A stretch of DNA of 40,801 nucleotides from Clostridiales bacterium (GCA_012519155.1 JAAYQS010000111.1:1-40801), one strand, 5' to 3'; shown: positions 18,405-27,526, numbered from the stretch's first letter. The notes: generated by a model not told the origin, from the sequence alone. Translations and numbers: made by a program.

Positions 18405-19379
18405 ATGATATATACTGAAATTGCAAATAAAATATTAAACTCAAATAAAATTGCAATTACATTCCATGCATCTCCAGATGGAGATGCAATTGGAAGTGGT
18501 CTTGGACTTTTAAATGGATTAAGAATACTTGGAAAAGATACTTATATAATATCTAAGGAAGAAGTACCTAAAAATCTTTCTTTTCTTTCTTGTGCAGAAG
18601 AGATTACTGGTGAATTAGTTGAGCCTACAAAGGATACTGATTTGCTTATTCTTGTTGATTGTGGTGATAAACCTAGAATATGTGCAGATATTTCAAATTA
18701 TTCAGGGGATATAATAATAATAGATCATCATTTGTCTAATGAAAAATTTGGAAATATAAATCTTGTAGAACCTGATGCTGCTGCAACTACAGAACTTATA
18801 TATCTACTTTTAAAAGAAATGAAACTTGATTTTTCAAAAAGTAGTGTTTCTGAAAAAGTTGGAACATGCATATATACAGGACTTGTAACAGATACAGGTT
18901 GTTTTAGACATTCTAATGTAACAAAAAGAACACATGACATTGCAGGAGAATTAGTAGGTTTTGGAGTAAGTAATACTTATATATATAATAATTTATTTGA
19001 TAATAAGCCTTTTAATAAGGTGAAATTAATGGGATATGCACTAAAGGATATTGAACTTTTAGCAAAAGGTAAAGTTACATATATTGGCTTGCCTATGAAA
19101 ATGCTTGAAGAATTAAATCTTGGAAATGTTGACACTTCGGAAATAATTTCCATGGCCCTTGGTGTTGAAAATATTGAGGCAGCAGTTGTATTGAAAGAAG
19201 TAGAAGATGGTGTAAAAGCAAGTTTAAGGTCAAAAAATAATCTTGATGTTAGAAAAATTGCTGAAAAATTTGGTGGCGGTGGTCACATGAAAGCTGCAGG
19301 ATTAAAAATGATGAATGTGGACCTTAAAACTGCTAAAGAAAAAATAATTACTGAATTTGAAAAAGAGTTGAATGTATGA
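18405..19379 (+). CDS. nrnA: DHH-family phosphoesterase, NrnA-like oligoribonuclease/pAp phosphatase
   Basis: Bifunctional enzyme of the DHH/DHHA1 class that degrades nanoRNAs and dephosphorylates 3'-phosphoadenosine 5'-phosphate. The 324-aa protein has metal-binding motifs HASPDGDAIGSG (Asp25, Asp27), LVDCGD (about 84-88), DHH at 107-109 and a C-terminal DHHA1 with GGGGHMKAAG near 290. The ATG at 18405 is 2 bp after the rbfA stop; AAGGA in the end of rbfA serves as SD. The 4-bp overlap with truB shows tight coupling. Some members instead act mainly on cyclic dinucleotide products, so exact substrate is inferred. Confidence 0.92.
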   Translation: MIYTEIANKILNSNKIAITFHASPDGDAIGSGLGLLNGLRILGKDTYIISKEEVPKNLSFLSCAEEITGELVEPTKDTDLLILVDCGDKPRICADISNYSGDIIIIDHHLSNEKFGNINLVEPDAAATTELIYLLLKEMKLDFSKSSVSEKVGTCIYTGLVTDTGCFRHSNVTKRTHDIAGELVGFGVSNTYIYNNLFDNKPFNKVKLMGYALKDIELLAKGKVTYIGLPMKMLEELNLGNVDTSEIISMALGVENIEAAVVLKEVEDGVKASLRSKNNLDVRKIAEKFGGGGHMKAAGLKMMNVDLKTAKEKIITEFEKELNV

Positions 19380-20251
19380 ACGGAGTAATTAATATATACA
19401 AAGAAGAAGGATTAACTAGCTTTGATGTATGCAAAGAAATAAGAAAAATATCTGGCGAAAAAAAAATAGGGCATACAGGTACCTTAGATCCTAAAGCTAC
19501 AGGTGTTCTTCCTATTTGTTTAGGTAAAGCTACAAAAATAATAGATTATATTATGAACGATAATAAAAGCTATTTTACTGAATTTAAGCTTGGCATTAAT
19601 ACAGATACTTATGATTTAGAAGGTAAGCTTATAGAAGAGTTTGATATAAGTACTATTACAGAAGAGGATGTAGAAAAAGCTGTTTTAAGTTTTTGCAAAG
19701 AATATATGCAGGTTCCTCCAATGTATTCTGCTTTAAAAAAAAATGGAGTAAGGCTTTACGATCTTGCAAGACAAGGTATAGAAGTTGAAAGAGAAGGCAG
19801 AAGAGTAGTTATTTACAATATAGAAAATATAAAAATAAATCTTCCATATGTTTCTATGGATGTAACTTGTTCTAAAGGAACATATATAAGAAGTCTTTGT
19901 TTTGATATTGGACAAAAATTAAATGTAGGAGCTACTGTTACTAAACTTGAAAGAACTAGAACGTCATCTTTTTATAAGGAAAACAGCATAAAATTAAGTG
20001 AACTTACTAAAGAAAATATTCATAATTATTTAATTACAATAGAAGAAGCTTTAAAAAAGTATGATTCAATTAAAATTAATAAAGGTTTTTCAAAATTACT
20101 TGTAAATGGTGTTAAGGTATGTGATAAAAGAGTTACTAACTGTAATGTAAAAGAAAATATATTATATAGAATTTATGATGAAAATAATATTTTCCTAGGA
20201 CTTGGAATGAAAGATGAAAAAGGATTAAAAATGTCAAAGCTTTTAATTTGA
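19376..20251 (+). CDS. truB: tRNA pseudouridine(55) synthase
   Basis: Isomerises U55 of the T-loop in nearly all tRNAs. The 291-aa protein carries the TruB motif GHTGTLDPKATGVLPICLG with catalytic Asp38, the YFTEFKLGINTDTYDLEG strand, PPMYSALKKNGVRLYDLARQG and CSKGTYIRSLCFDIG. A PUA-like C-terminal part follows. The start ATG 19376 overlaps the upstream stop (ATGA) with no strong SD, so translation probably depends on termination of the upstream gene. Order nrnA-truB-ribF matches other Firmicutes. Confidence 0.98.
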   Translation: MNGVINIYKEEGLTSFDVCKEIRKISGEKKIGHTGTLDPKATGVLPICLGKATKIIDYIMNDNKSYFTEFKLGINTDTYDLEGKLIEEFDISTITEEDVEKAVLSFCKEYMQVPPMYSALKKNGVRLYDLARQGIEVEREGRRVVIYNIENIKINLPYVSMDVTCSKGTYIRSLCFDIGQKLNVGATVTKLERTRTSSFYKENSIKLSELTKENIHNYLITIEEALKKYDSIKINKGFSKLLVNGVKVCDKRVTNCNVKENILYRIYDENNIFLGLGMKDEKGLKMSKLLI

Positions 20252-20279
20252 TTATATATATGTATTAGGAGATTAATAA

Positions 20280-21239
20280 ATGATTATTTATGATGAAGTT
20301 AAATTTCATAGTGGTAAAGATATTTTGCAAAAAGGTACATATGTAGCTCTTGGAAGTTTTGATGGACTTCATTTAGGGCATATTTCCTTAGTAAATAAAA
20401 TTGTGGAATTAGCTAAAAAAAACAATTCTTTAAGCATGGTATATACATTTTCTAATCATCCAAGAAAATTTGTTAAACCAAATGAAAATTTAAAGCTTTT
20501 AACAGATTTTAATACAAAGGTTAAGATTCTTAAAAATCACAATGTTGACATAACATATTTTGAAAAATTTGATGAAAATTTTATGGAAAGATCTGCTGAA
20601 GAATTTATAGTATATTTAATTGATAAATTTAATGTTAAAGGCATTGTTGTTGGATTTAATTACAAATTTGGATATAAAAATTTAGGAAATACTGAAACAC
20701 TTAAAAAGCTATCAAAAAAGTATAATTTTGATTTATATGTAATGGAGCCATGTAAGTATAAGGATAAAGCAGTAAGTAGTACCAGAATAAGACATGAAAT
20801 AATAAATGGAAATGTTTTTGATGTGTTTAATATGCTTGGAAGACCATATCATTTATTGGGAAAAATTGTTTCTGGAAAGCAAATAGGAAGAACTATAGGA
20901 TTCCCTACTGCTAACCTTTATATAAATAAAGATTTTGTTATTCCTAAAATAGGCGTATATTATACAAATGTTTTTGTAGATGGAATTTTGTATAAAGGAA
21001 TAACTAATGTAGGGACTAATCCAACAGTACATGGCAGTAAGCTAACTGTTGAAACGTTTATTCTTGATTTTAATGAAGATATTTATGGAAAAAATATAGA
21101 AGTTATTTTTATAAAAAAAATTAGAAACCAAACTAAGTTTAATAATATAGATGAACTTAAAAATCAGCTTATTAAAGATAAAAATACAGCGAGAAATGAA
21201 AATTTATATAAGTATAGTGAAAATTATTTACAACAATGA
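20280..21239 (+). CDS. ribF: bifunctional riboflavin kinase/FAD synthetase
   Basis: Phosphorylates riboflavin to FMN and adenylylates it to FAD. The 319-aa protein has the N-terminal nucleotidyltransferase domain (LGSFDGLHLGH at 24-34, VVGFNYKFGYKNLG, STRIRHEI near 167) and the C-terminal flavokinase domain (KQIGRTIGFPTANL at 200-213, VGTNPTVHGSKLTVETFILDF). SD TAGGAG precedes the ATG. The rpsO promoter -35 (21227) lies inside the last codons. End of the rimP-to-ribF operon; no terminator is seen before the rpsO promoter. Confidence 0.98.
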   Translation: MIIYDEVKFHSGKDILQKGTYVALGSFDGLHLGHISLVNKIVELAKKNNSLSMVYTFSNHPRKFVKPNENLKLLTDFNTKVKILKNHNVDITYFEKFDENFMERSAEEFIVYLIDKFNVKGIVVGFNYKFGYKNLGNTETLKKLSKKYNFDLYVMEPCKYKDKAVSSTRIRHEIINGNVFDVFNMLGRPYHLLGKIVSGKQIGRTIGFPTANLYINKDFVIPKIGVYYTNVFVDGILYKGITNVGTNPTVHGSKLTVETFILDFNEDIYGKNIEVIFIKKIRNQTKFNNIDELKNQLIKDKNTARNENLYKYSENYLQQ

Positions 21240-21255
21240 AGTATTTTGATATAAT
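21227..21255 (+). promoter_or_regulatory. strong extended -10 promoter for rpsO
   Basis: TTTACA (21227-21232), 17-bp spacer, TATAAT (21250-21255), preceded by TG at the extended -10 position (TGATATAAT). It overlaps the 3' end of ribF. Confidence 0.8.
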
Positions 21256-21257
21256 AA

Positions 21258-21320
21258 TAGCTGAAAACCTAGTCCTATGTTTAGAGAATGCCAAAACTCT
21301 TTACTTGGAGCTATGGGGTT
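21258..21320 (+). promoter_or_regulatory. structured rpsO leader, candidate S15 autoregulatory element
   Basis: Possible pairings include TAGCT (21258-21262)/AGCTA (21309-21313), AACC/GGTT (about 21266-21269 with 21317-21320, mutually exclusive or stacked) and AGAG (21283-21286)/CTCT (21297-21300). S15 binds a folded leader to repress its own synthesis in several bacteria; that role here is inferred. Confidence 0.4.
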
Positions 21321-21344
21321 AATATTTTTGGAGGTGCAAACTTA

Positions 21345-21608
21345 ATGGATAAGGCAAGAAAACAAGAAATAATTAAGGAATTTGGAAGAAACGAAGGAGA
21401 TACTGGTTCAGTAGAAGTACAAGTAGCATTACTTACTGAAAGAATTACTGAATTAACAGCTCACTTAAAAGTTCATAAGAAAGATCATCATTCTAGAAGA
21501 GGTTTATTTATGATGGTTGGACAAAGAAAAGGTCTTTTAAACTACTTACAAAAACAAGATATCGAAAGATATAGAGCTATTATCAAAAAATTAGGTTTAA
21601 GAAGATAA
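21345..21608 (+). CDS. rpsO: 30S ribosomal protein S15
   Basis: Primary 16S rRNA-binding protein organising the central domain. The 87-aa protein has [33 protein letters not shown] and [28 protein letters not shown], the complete family pattern. I start at ATG 21345, which follows GGAGGTG at 21330-21336. The frame is open upstream to an ATG at 21288, but those 19 extra residues lie in the leader, lack an SD and are foreign to S15. Own promoter and terminator; pnp follows, as in many bacteria where rpsO and pnp are neighbours. Confidence 0.98.
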   Translation: MDKARKQEIIKEFGRNEGDTGSVEVQVALLTERITELTAHLKVHKKDHHSRRGLFMMVGQRKGLLNYLQKQDIERYRAIIKKLGLRR

Positions 21609-21612
21609 TCTT

Positions 21613-21643
21613 AGAGCGGATTATGTCCGCTCTATTATTTTGA
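21613..21643 (+). terminator. intrinsic terminator after rpsO
   Basis: Perfect 8-bp stem AGAGCGGA (21613-21620)/TCCGCTCT (21626-21633), 5-nt loop, then ATTATTTT. Starts 4 bp after the stop codon. Confidence 0.85.
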
Positions 21644-21669
21644 AATAATTATAATTTTTAATATATAGT
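21640..21669 (+). promoter_or_regulatory. candidate promoter for pnp
   Basis: TTGAAA (21640-21645) with TATATA at 16 bp or TATAGT (21664-21669) at 18 bp spacing, directly after the rpsO terminator. Confidence 0.45.
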
Positions 21670-21693
21670 ATATTTTTGAAGGGAGGTTCATAA

Positions 21694-23802
21694 ATGAAAA
21701 ATGAATTAAAAACAAATATAGCAGGAAGAGAAATGAAAGTTGAATTTGGAAGAATAGGTATGCTTTCAAATGCTGCAATATTCATGAGTTATGGTGATAC
21801 TGTTATATTAACAAATGTTAATGCATCAGAAGAACCAAGACAAGGGATAGATTTCTTCCCATTAAGTGTTGAATATGAAGAAAGATTATACTCTGTAGGT
21901 AAAATACCAGGAGGTTTTATAAAAAGAGAAGGTAAACCAACGGAAAAGGCAATATTAAATGGAAGAGCAGTTGATAGAACAATAAGACCTCTTTTCCCAA
22001 AAGGGTATAGAAATGATGTTCAAGTTGTAACAACTGTAGTTTCAGTTGAACAGGATAATCTTCCGGAAATTTTAGCAATTAATGCGGCTTCAATGGGATT
22101 ATGTTTATCTAGTATTCCATATACTATTCCAGTTGCTGCTGTTGAAATAGGATTAGTTGATGGCGAACTTGTAGTTAATCCTACAGCTGAGCAAAGAGAA
22201 AAAAGTACATTAAAATTAACTGTTTGTGCAACAAACGAAAGAGTTATGATGCTTGAAGCAGGTGCATGTGAAATACCAGAAGACAAAATGATAGAAGCCA
22301 TTGAATTTGGTTTTGAAAGTTGTCAGCCAATTATTAAATTCCAAGAGGAAGCTATGGCTAAGTTTGGTAAAAAGAAAGAAGTACCTGAATGTTATCATCC
22401 AGATGAAGAAGTAGAAAAGGAAGTAAGAGCTTTTGCTTCTGATATGATAAAAGAAGCTATGTATATAGTTGATAAAGATGAAAGAAATGCTGCTATTGAT
22501 GAAGCAACAGAAAAAATAAAAGAACACTTTGGTGAAGAATATGATGAAAAAGCAGCAGATATTAAAGAAATTCTTTATGTAATGCAAAAAGAAGTAGTTC
22601 GTAATATGCTTTTAAATGAAGGCAGAAGACCTGATGAAAGAGCATTTGATGAAGTTAGACATATAGGTTGTGAAGTAGGAATCCTTCCTAGAACTCATGG
22701 TACTGGATTATTTACAAGAGGATTAACACAAGTTATGACTGTTGCAACTCTTGGATCTGTAAGTGAAGTTCAAGTTTTAGATGGTGTAGATGAACTTGAA
22801 TCAAAAAGATATATTCACCATTATAATTTCCCAGGATATTGTACAGGTGAAGTAAAACCTTTAAGAGGACCTGGAAGAAGAGAAATAGGTCATGGTGCTT
22901 TAGCAGAAAAAGCTTTAGTTCCTTTAATACCATCTGAAGAAGAATTCCCATATACTATTAGATTGGTTTCAGAAGTATTAAGTTCAAATGGATCTACATC
23001 ACAAGCTTCTGTATGTGGATCAACTCTTGCACTTTTAGATGCAGGTGTGCCAATAAAGAGACCTGCTGCAGGTATAGCAATGGGACTTATAACTTCACCA
23101 GACTTATCAAAAGAAAAAGTTATAACAGATATTCAAGGAATAGAAGATTTCTTTGGTGATATGGACTTTAAGGTAGCAGGAACTACTGAAGGTATTACTG
23201 CTATTCAAGTTGATACAAAAATTCATGGTTTAAGTTTTAATGTAATAGAAAATGCAATAAAGGATGCTAGAAAAGCTAGACTATTTATTTTATCTAAAAT
23301 TAATGAATGTATTCCTGAACCTAGGAAAGATGTATCAATTTATGCTCCTAAAACATCAACTATGAAAATAGATCCTGATAAGATTAGAGACGTAATTGGT
23401 GCTGGTGGTAAGGTAATTAATAAGATTATTGAAGATACTGGCGTTAAAATTGATATAAAAGATGATGGTACAGTATTTGTTTCATCTACAGATCATGAAG
23501 GTGTTTTAAAAGCCCTTAAAATTATTGAAGGATTAACAAAGGATGTTAAGCCAGGAGAAGTATATCTTGGAAAGGTAATTAAAATAACATCATTTGGTGC
23601 TTTTGTAGAAGTACTTCCTAATAAAGAAGGTTTAGTTCACATATCTAAACTTGATAAAGGAAGAGTTAACAAGGTAGAAGATGTAGTATCTGTTGGAGAT
23701 GAAATTTTAGTTAAGGTTATTGATATTGACAACCAAGGAAGAATAAATCTTTCAAGAAAAGATGCACTAGAAGAAAAGGAAAAAGAAGAAGGGCAGAAAT
23801 AA
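21694..23802 (+). CDS. pnp: polyribonucleotide nucleotidyltransferase (PNPase)
   Basis: Phosphorolytic 3'-5' exoribonuclease, trimeric, a core mRNA decay enzyme alongside RNase Y encoded at 33536. The 702-aa protein has two RNase PH domains joined by an alpha-helical linker (first: [20 protein letters not shown]; second: [22 protein letters not shown] and [14 protein letters not shown]). A KH domain ([20 protein letters not shown]) and a C-terminal S1 domain ([20 protein letters not shown]) follow. SD GGGAGG precedes the ATG. A hairpin at the stop codon may stabilise or end the transcript. Confidence 0.99.
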   Translation: MKNELKTNIAGREMKVEFGRIGMLSNAAIFMSYGDTVILTNVNASEEPRQGIDFFPLSVEYEERLYSVGKIPGGFIKREGKPTEKAILNGRAVDRTIRPLFPKGYRNDVQVVTTVVSVEQDNLPEILAINAASMGLCLSSIPYTIPVAAVEIGLVDGELVVNPTAEQREKSTLKLTVCATNERVMMLEAGACEIPEDKMIEAIEFGFESCQPIIKFQEEAMAKFGKKKEVPECYHPDEEVEKEVRAFASDMIKEAMYIVDKDERNAAIDEATEKIKEHFGEEYDEKAADIKEILYVMQKEVVRNMLLNEGRRPDERAFDEVRHIGCEVGILPRTHGTGLFTRGLTQVMTVATLGSVSEVQVLDGVDELESKRYIHHYNFPGYCTGEVKPLRGPGRREIGHGALAEKALVPLIPSEEEFPYTIRLVSEVLSSNGSTSQASVCGSTLALLDAGVPIKRPAAGIAMGLITSPDLSKEKVITDIQGIEDFFGDMDFKVAGTTEGITAIQVDTKIHGLSFNVIENAIKDARKARLFILSKINECIPEPRKDVSIYAPKTSTMKIDPDKIRDVIGAGGKVINKIIEDTGVKIDIKDDGTVFVSSTDHEGVLKALKIIEGLTKDVKPGEVYLGKVIKITSFGAFVEVLPNKEGLVHISKLDKGRVNKVEDVVSVGDEILVKVIDIDNQGRINLSRKDALEEKEKEEGQK

Positions 23803-23812
23803 TGCCTTTTTT
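23789..23812 (+). terminator. weak terminator overlapping pnp stop
   Basis: GGCA (23792-23795) pairs with TGCC (23803-23806), extended by A-T and G-T pairs, 7-nt loop, followed by TTTTTTCTTTCT. The stop codon lies in the loop. Short stem, so partial function is likely. Confidence 0.45.
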
Positions 23813-23858
23813 CTTTCTACTGTTTTAGTTAAAATATCAAATATGAAAGGAAGATATT

Positions 23859-25115
23859 ATGCATAAATTATATACTTTAAAGAATGGTTTAAGAGTTGTT
23901 ACAGAAAAGTTTAATGGAGCAAATTCTGTAAGTGTGGGTGTAATGATTCAAAATGGATCTAGAAATGAAAGCTATATACAAAATGGTATATCACATTTTA
24001 TTGAACATATGTTTTTTAAAGGTACAAATAAAAGAAACGCTAAGGATATAGCAGAAACAATAGAGAATGTAGGTGGTCAGTTAAATGCATTTACAGGAAA
24101 AGAATCTACATGTTATTATGTGAAAAATTTATACACTCATTTAGAATTATCTTTAGAAGTATTATCAGATATGCTATTAAATTCTAAATTTGATGAAAAA
24201 GAAATTGAAAGAGAAAAAAGTGTTGTTATAGAGGAAATTAATATGAATGAAGATAATCCAGAAGATGTTTTGTATGATCTTCATTCAGAAGTTGCTTATA
24301 AAAATACATCATTGTCATATCCTATACTTGGAAGTATTGATAAAGTAAATAATATAACTAGAAAGGATATACTTAAATATGTAAATAGCAAGTATACACC
24401 ATCTAATTCAGTAATTTCTGTTTGTGGAAGATTTGAAGATAGCAAACTTGAAGAACTAATAGAAAAATATTTTGGAAGTTGGCAAAGTGCTAATTATATA
24501 CCAGATTATGAAAATATAAATATACAAAGTGGTTCTGGTTATATAAATAAAAAAATAGAACAGCATCATATTAATTTAGGACTTAAGGGACTTCCGTTTG
24601 ATGATGATAATGGATATGCATTAGTGCTTCTTTGTAATCTTTTAGGAGGCGGAGCCTCTTCTATCCTATTTCAAAAGGTAAGAGAAGAACTAGGCCTTTG
24701 CTACAATATATATTGTTGCCCTCAAACTTTTGTAGGAAGTGGTATGATAGACATATATACTGGACTTGGTAAAAATTATGGAGAAAAAGCTTTAGAAGTA
24801 ATAAAAAAAGAAATTTCTAATTTTTCAAAAACAGGTATTACAAAGGAAATTTTAGATATAAATAAAGAAAAGCTAAAAGCTAGTTATATTTTAGGACTTG
24901 AAAGTACTAGTTCAAAAATGTTTGGAAATGCAAAGTCTGTTCTTTTTAGAAATAGAATAAGAACAGAGGAAGAAGTTATAAAAAAAGTAGATAATATTAA
25001 AAGTGAAAACATTGATTTTGTTTTAAAAGAATGTTTTGGCAAAGGAATTATTAATGCAGCATATGTTGGGGCCGATATAGAATATAAAAAATTAGATAGT
25101 ATAATATTTGATTAA
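23859..25115 (+). CDS. M16 family zinc peptidase (YmxG/MlpA type)
   Basis: A 418-aa insulinase-family (pitrilysin clan) metalloprotease resembling mitochondrial processing peptidase beta. The inverted zinc motif HFIEH is at residues 46-50 (ISHFIEHMFFKGT), with the distal glutamate near EREKSVVIEEINMNEDNPED. The C-terminal half has the non-catalytic repeat (NLLGGGASSILFQKVREELGLCYNIY). It retains catalytic residues. SD AAAGGAAG precedes the ATG. Location pnp-M16-ymxH is conserved in Firmicutes. The substrate is unknown. Confidence 0.95.
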   Translation: MHKLYTLKNGLRVVTEKFNGANSVSVGVMIQNGSRNESYIQNGISHFIEHMFFKGTNKRNAKDIAETIENVGGQLNAFTGKESTCYYVKNLYTHLELSLEVLSDMLLNSKFDEKEIEREKSVVIEEINMNEDNPEDVLYDLHSEVAYKNTSLSYPILGSIDKVNNITRKDILKYVNSKYTPSNSVISVCGRFEDSKLEELIEKYFGSWQSANYIPDYENINIQSGSGYINKKIEQHHINLGLKGLPFDDDNGYALVLLCNLLGGGASSILFQKVREELGLCYNIYCCPQTFVGSGMIDIYTGLGKNYGEKALEVIKKEISNFSKTGITKEILDINKEKLKASYILGLESTSSKMFGNAKSVLFRNRIRTEEEVIKKVDNIKSENIDFVLKECFGKGIINAAYVGADIEYKKLDSIIFD

Positions 25116-25122
25116 TAAATAG

Positions 25123-25168
25123 CCTTCATAATGCATACAATTATAGTAGCATTTATGGAGGTTTTTTT
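25123..25168 (+). promoter_or_regulatory. hairpin that is both terminator-like and SD-sequestering, before ymxH
   Basis: CCTTCATAATGC (25123-25134) pairs with GCATTTATGGAGG (25149-25161) with one G-T pair and a single-nucleotide bulge (T25153). The 3' arm contains the whole GGAGG Shine-Dalgarno of ymxH, and a run of seven T (25162-25168) follows directly up to the ATG at 25169. The structure therefore looks like an intrinsic terminator whose U tract abuts the start codon, and at the same time occludes the ribosome site. Confidence 0.65.
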
Positions 25169-25441
25169 ATGAGCAATATTAAATTATTAAGTGAAATAGG
25201 AAAATATGAGCTTATTAATATTAATGATGGGGAAAAATATGATTATCTACAAAATAATGATCTCATTATTGATGATGATGGAAATTTGAAATATTTAGTT
25301 ATCAATTTAGGGGGAAGGCTTGGTCTTTTTGGTTCTTCTAGAGAATTTCTTGAAATTCCTTGGAGTGCTGTAAAGAAGATTGGTTCAAAAACTATAATAT
25401 TAGACGCAGAAGAATGTGAAATTAAAAGAGCTAAACTTTAG
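25169..25441 (+). CDS. ymxH: YlmC/YmxH family PRC-barrel sporulation-associated protein
   Basis: A 90-aa PRC-barrel protein: LLSEIGKYELININDGEKYDYL, then DDDGNLKYLVINLGG and EFLEIPWSAVKKIGSKTIILD, the typical YlmC/YmxH strand pattern. Family members are often annotated as sporulation proteins, but biochemical function is unknown. The ATG at 25169 follows GGAGG separated by seven T. The SD is buried in a hairpin. It is followed 15 bp later by aspartokinase, so the two are probably co-transcribed and share control by that hairpin. Confidence 0.88.
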   Translation: MSNIKLLSEIGKYELININDGEKYDYLQNNDLIIDDDGNLKYLVINLGGRLGLFGSSREFLEIPWSAVKKIGSKTIILDAEECEIKRAKL

Positions 25442-25456
25442 ATTGAGGTGGATAAT

Positions 25457-26653
25457 TTGAAAATAGTAATACAAAAATTTGGTGGCACTTCAGTAGCTAC
25501 AGAAGAAAAGAGAAAGTGCATTATAAAAAAGATAAAAGTAGCTATAAATAATGGGTATAAACCTGTAGTGGTTGTTTCAGCTATGGGAAGAAAAGGAGAC
25601 TGTTATTCTACAGATAATTTGAAAAACTTAATTTCAAAAGATTTTGCAAGAGATAATAGTATGCAGTTTGATTTAATTGTAAGTTGTGGTGAAATAATAA
25701 GTTCTGTTATAATGTGCAATGATTTATATAATGAGGGATTTAATGCTATACCTCTTACAGGAGGGCAAGCAGGAATAATAACAAATGATAATTATACAAA
25801 TGCATCATTAATTGAATTTGATAATAAAAGAATTGAGAAAATATTATCAGAAGATAAAATACCTGTCATATGTGGTTTTCAAGGAGTTACAAAAGATGGA
25901 TTTATTACAACTCTTGGTAGAGGAGGAAGTGACACAACAGCTGCTATTTTAGGAGCAAAATTAGAAGCTTCAAAAATAGAAATATATACAGATGTTGATG
26001 GAATAATGACTGCAGATCCAAGAATTGTTCAAGATGCCTCATTAATTAGAGTTTTAAATTATGATGAAGTTTTTCAACTTGCAGATCAAGGAGCTAAAGT
26101 TATTCATCCAGAAGCTGTATCCTATGCTAAAGAGAAAAATATTCCTATTATAATTAAAAATACTTTTTCTGATTGTGAAGGAACTATAATAAATAGTATA
26201 GGGGACAAGAAAAGTGGCAGAGTTATTACTAGTATAACAAGTACTGGAAATAGGTGCCAGATAAAAATTAAATTAAAGGAAAATTGTAATTGTGAATTTT
26301 ATGAAGATATATTAGAGTATATAGCAAAGGAAAATATTAGCCTTGATCTTATAAATATATTTCCTCACGAACAAATTTTTACTATATCTTCCTGTGACAA
26401 AAGAAAAATAACTAATATATTTAATAAATATAAAATTAAAGCTCACATAATAGAAAATTGCAGTAAAATTTCTCTTGTAGGTACTGGAATGAAAGGTATT
26501 CCAGGAGTTATGGCTAAAATATATAAAGCATTAAATGATGAAAATATTAATATGCTTCAAACTGCAGATTCTCATATGACTATATGGTGTCTTGTAAAAG
26601 ATCAGGAATTAAATAAGGCAATAAATATACTACATAAAGCATTTAAATTATAA
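25457..26653 (+). CDS. dapG: aspartate kinase (DapG/LysC type)
   Basis: First step of the aspartate pathway (lysine, diaminopimelate, methionine, threonine): ATP + aspartate to aspartyl phosphate. With a TTG start the protein is 398 aa. Kinase motifs are KFGGTSVA (7-14) and GRGGSDTTAAILGAKLEA (from 154), then YTDVDGIMTADPR; the C-terminal 130 residues form two ACT domains for feedback control. I chose TTG 25457 because the SD GAGGTG is at 25445-25450; a GTG at 25448 lies inside this SD. No asd, dapA or spoVF genes follow, unlike Bacillus. Confidence 0.95.
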   Translation: MKIVIQKFGGTSVATEEKRKCIIKKIKVAINNGYKPVVVVSAMGRKGDCYSTDNLKNLISKDFARDNSMQFDLIVSCGEIISSVIMCNDLYNEGFNAIPLTGGQAGIITNDNYTNASLIEFDNKRIEKILSEDKIPVICGFQGVTKDGFITTLGRGGSDTTAAILGAKLEASKIEIYTDVDGIMTADPRIVQDASLIRVLNYDEVFQLADQGAKVIHPEAVSYAKEKNIPIIIKNTFSDCEGTIINSIGDKKSGRVITSITSTGNRCQIKIKLKENCNCEFYEDILEYIAKENISLDLINIFPHEQIFTISSCDKRKITNIFNKYKIKAHIIENCSKISLVGTGMKGIPGVMAKIYKALNDENINMLQTADSHMTIWCLVKDQELNKAINILHKAFKL

Positions 26654-26726
26654 TTTATTTTTAAATTTTGAATTAAATAAATATTTTTTAGGCAAAATAA
26701 AAAAAAGACCTAGGAGATGAAATTTA

Positions 26727-27434
26727 ATGAAAGAATTTAATAATATAATGTCTAGTAATAAGGAAACTGAAAATGAAAATGAAAATAATAAAGATGTTAA
26801 AACTATAAAAGAATTTGGAAATTTAAGTATTTCTAAACCTAATGAAAGAATACAAATTATTTCTATAATAGGTCAAATTGAAGGACATAATATTTTAGGA
26901 CCTCAAACTAAGGCTACAAAGTATGAGCATATTATTCCTCAACTTATAGAAATAGAACAAAATGAAAATGTAAAAGGAATTCTTATAGTTTTAAATACTG
27001 TTGGTGGCGATGTGGAAGCAGGCCTTGCTATTGCAGAAATGATTAATTCTTTATCAAAACCAACAGTTTCAATAGTAATTGGTGGTGGCCATTCAATTGG
27101 TGTTCCTCTTGCAACCTCTTCAAATTATTCTTATATAACACCTTCTGCCACTATGATAGTTCATCCTGTAAGAATGAATGGATTTGTTATAGGTATAGCT
27201 CAAACTTTTGACTATTTTAAAAAAATGCAGGAAAGAATAAATGGTTTTATATTAAGAACTTCTAATATCAAAAAAGAAACCTTAGAAGGTTATATGAAAC
27301 AAAATGGTGAACTTTTAAATGATATAGGTACAATTTTAATAGGCAAACAGGCAGTAGATTGTGGCCTTATTGATGAAGTAGGAGGAATAAAGGAAGCTTT
27401 AGATAAATTAAATTCACTAATTAGTGAAAAATAA
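26727..27434 (+). CDS. tepA: ClpP-class serine peptidase, TepA-like
   Basis: A 235-aa S14-type (ClpP/SppA-like fold) protease resembling Bacillus TepA (YmfB). TepA is reported to affect protein translocation and spore outgrowth; its substrate is not settled. The catalytic serine is in [11 protein letters not shown] (Ser123) and the histidine in TMIVHPVR (His146), preceded by [11 protein letters not shown], which matches the ClpP oxyanion-loop segment. The N-terminal 30 residues are polar and low-complexity. SD TAGGAGATG precedes the ATG. Adjacent to spoIIIE, as in Bacillus. Confidence 0.9.
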   Translation: MKEFNNIMSSNKETENENENNKDVKTIKEFGNLSISKPNERIQIISIIGQIEGHNILGPQTKATKYEHIIPQLIEIEQNENVKGILIVLNTVGGDVEAGLAIAEMINSLSKPTVSIVIGGGHSIGVPLATSSNYSYITPSATMIVHPVRMNGFVIGIAQTFDYFKKMQERINGFILRTSNIKKETLEGYMKQNGELLNDIGTILIGKQAVDCGLIDEVGGIKEALDKLNSLISEK

Positions 27435-27455
27435 GTTTATTATAGCTTTTTATGT

Positions 27456-27490
27456 AAAGAGTGATAGTTCTTCACTCTTTATATTTTTTG
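27456..27490 (+). terminator. intrinsic terminator after tepA
   Basis: Perfect 9-bp stem AAAGAGTGA (27456-27464)/TCACTCTTT (27472-27480), 7-nt loop, then ATATTTTTT. Confidence 0.85.
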
Positions 27491-27505
27491 TGAAAATATA
27501 AGTAC

Positions 27506-27526
27506 ATTCCAGATTAATAATGGAAT
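27506..27526 (+). promoter_or_regulatory. inverted repeat abutting the spoIIIE -35
   Basis: ATTCCA (27506-27511) and TGGAAT (27521-27526) are perfect arms with a 9-bp spacer; the last T is the first base of the -35 hexamer. Looks like an operator; the regulator is unknown. Confidence 0.35.

Noticed and set aside
21288-21344. 19-residue N-terminal extension of S15
   Set aside because: No SD before ATG 21288, sequence lies in the folded leader, and S15 proteins begin at the [10 protein letters not shown]-type start used here.
27486-27499. Spo0A-box-like TTTTGTGAAAAT before spoIIIE
   Set aside because: It lacks one base of the TTTTGTCGAAAA core and overlaps the tepA terminator T tract.
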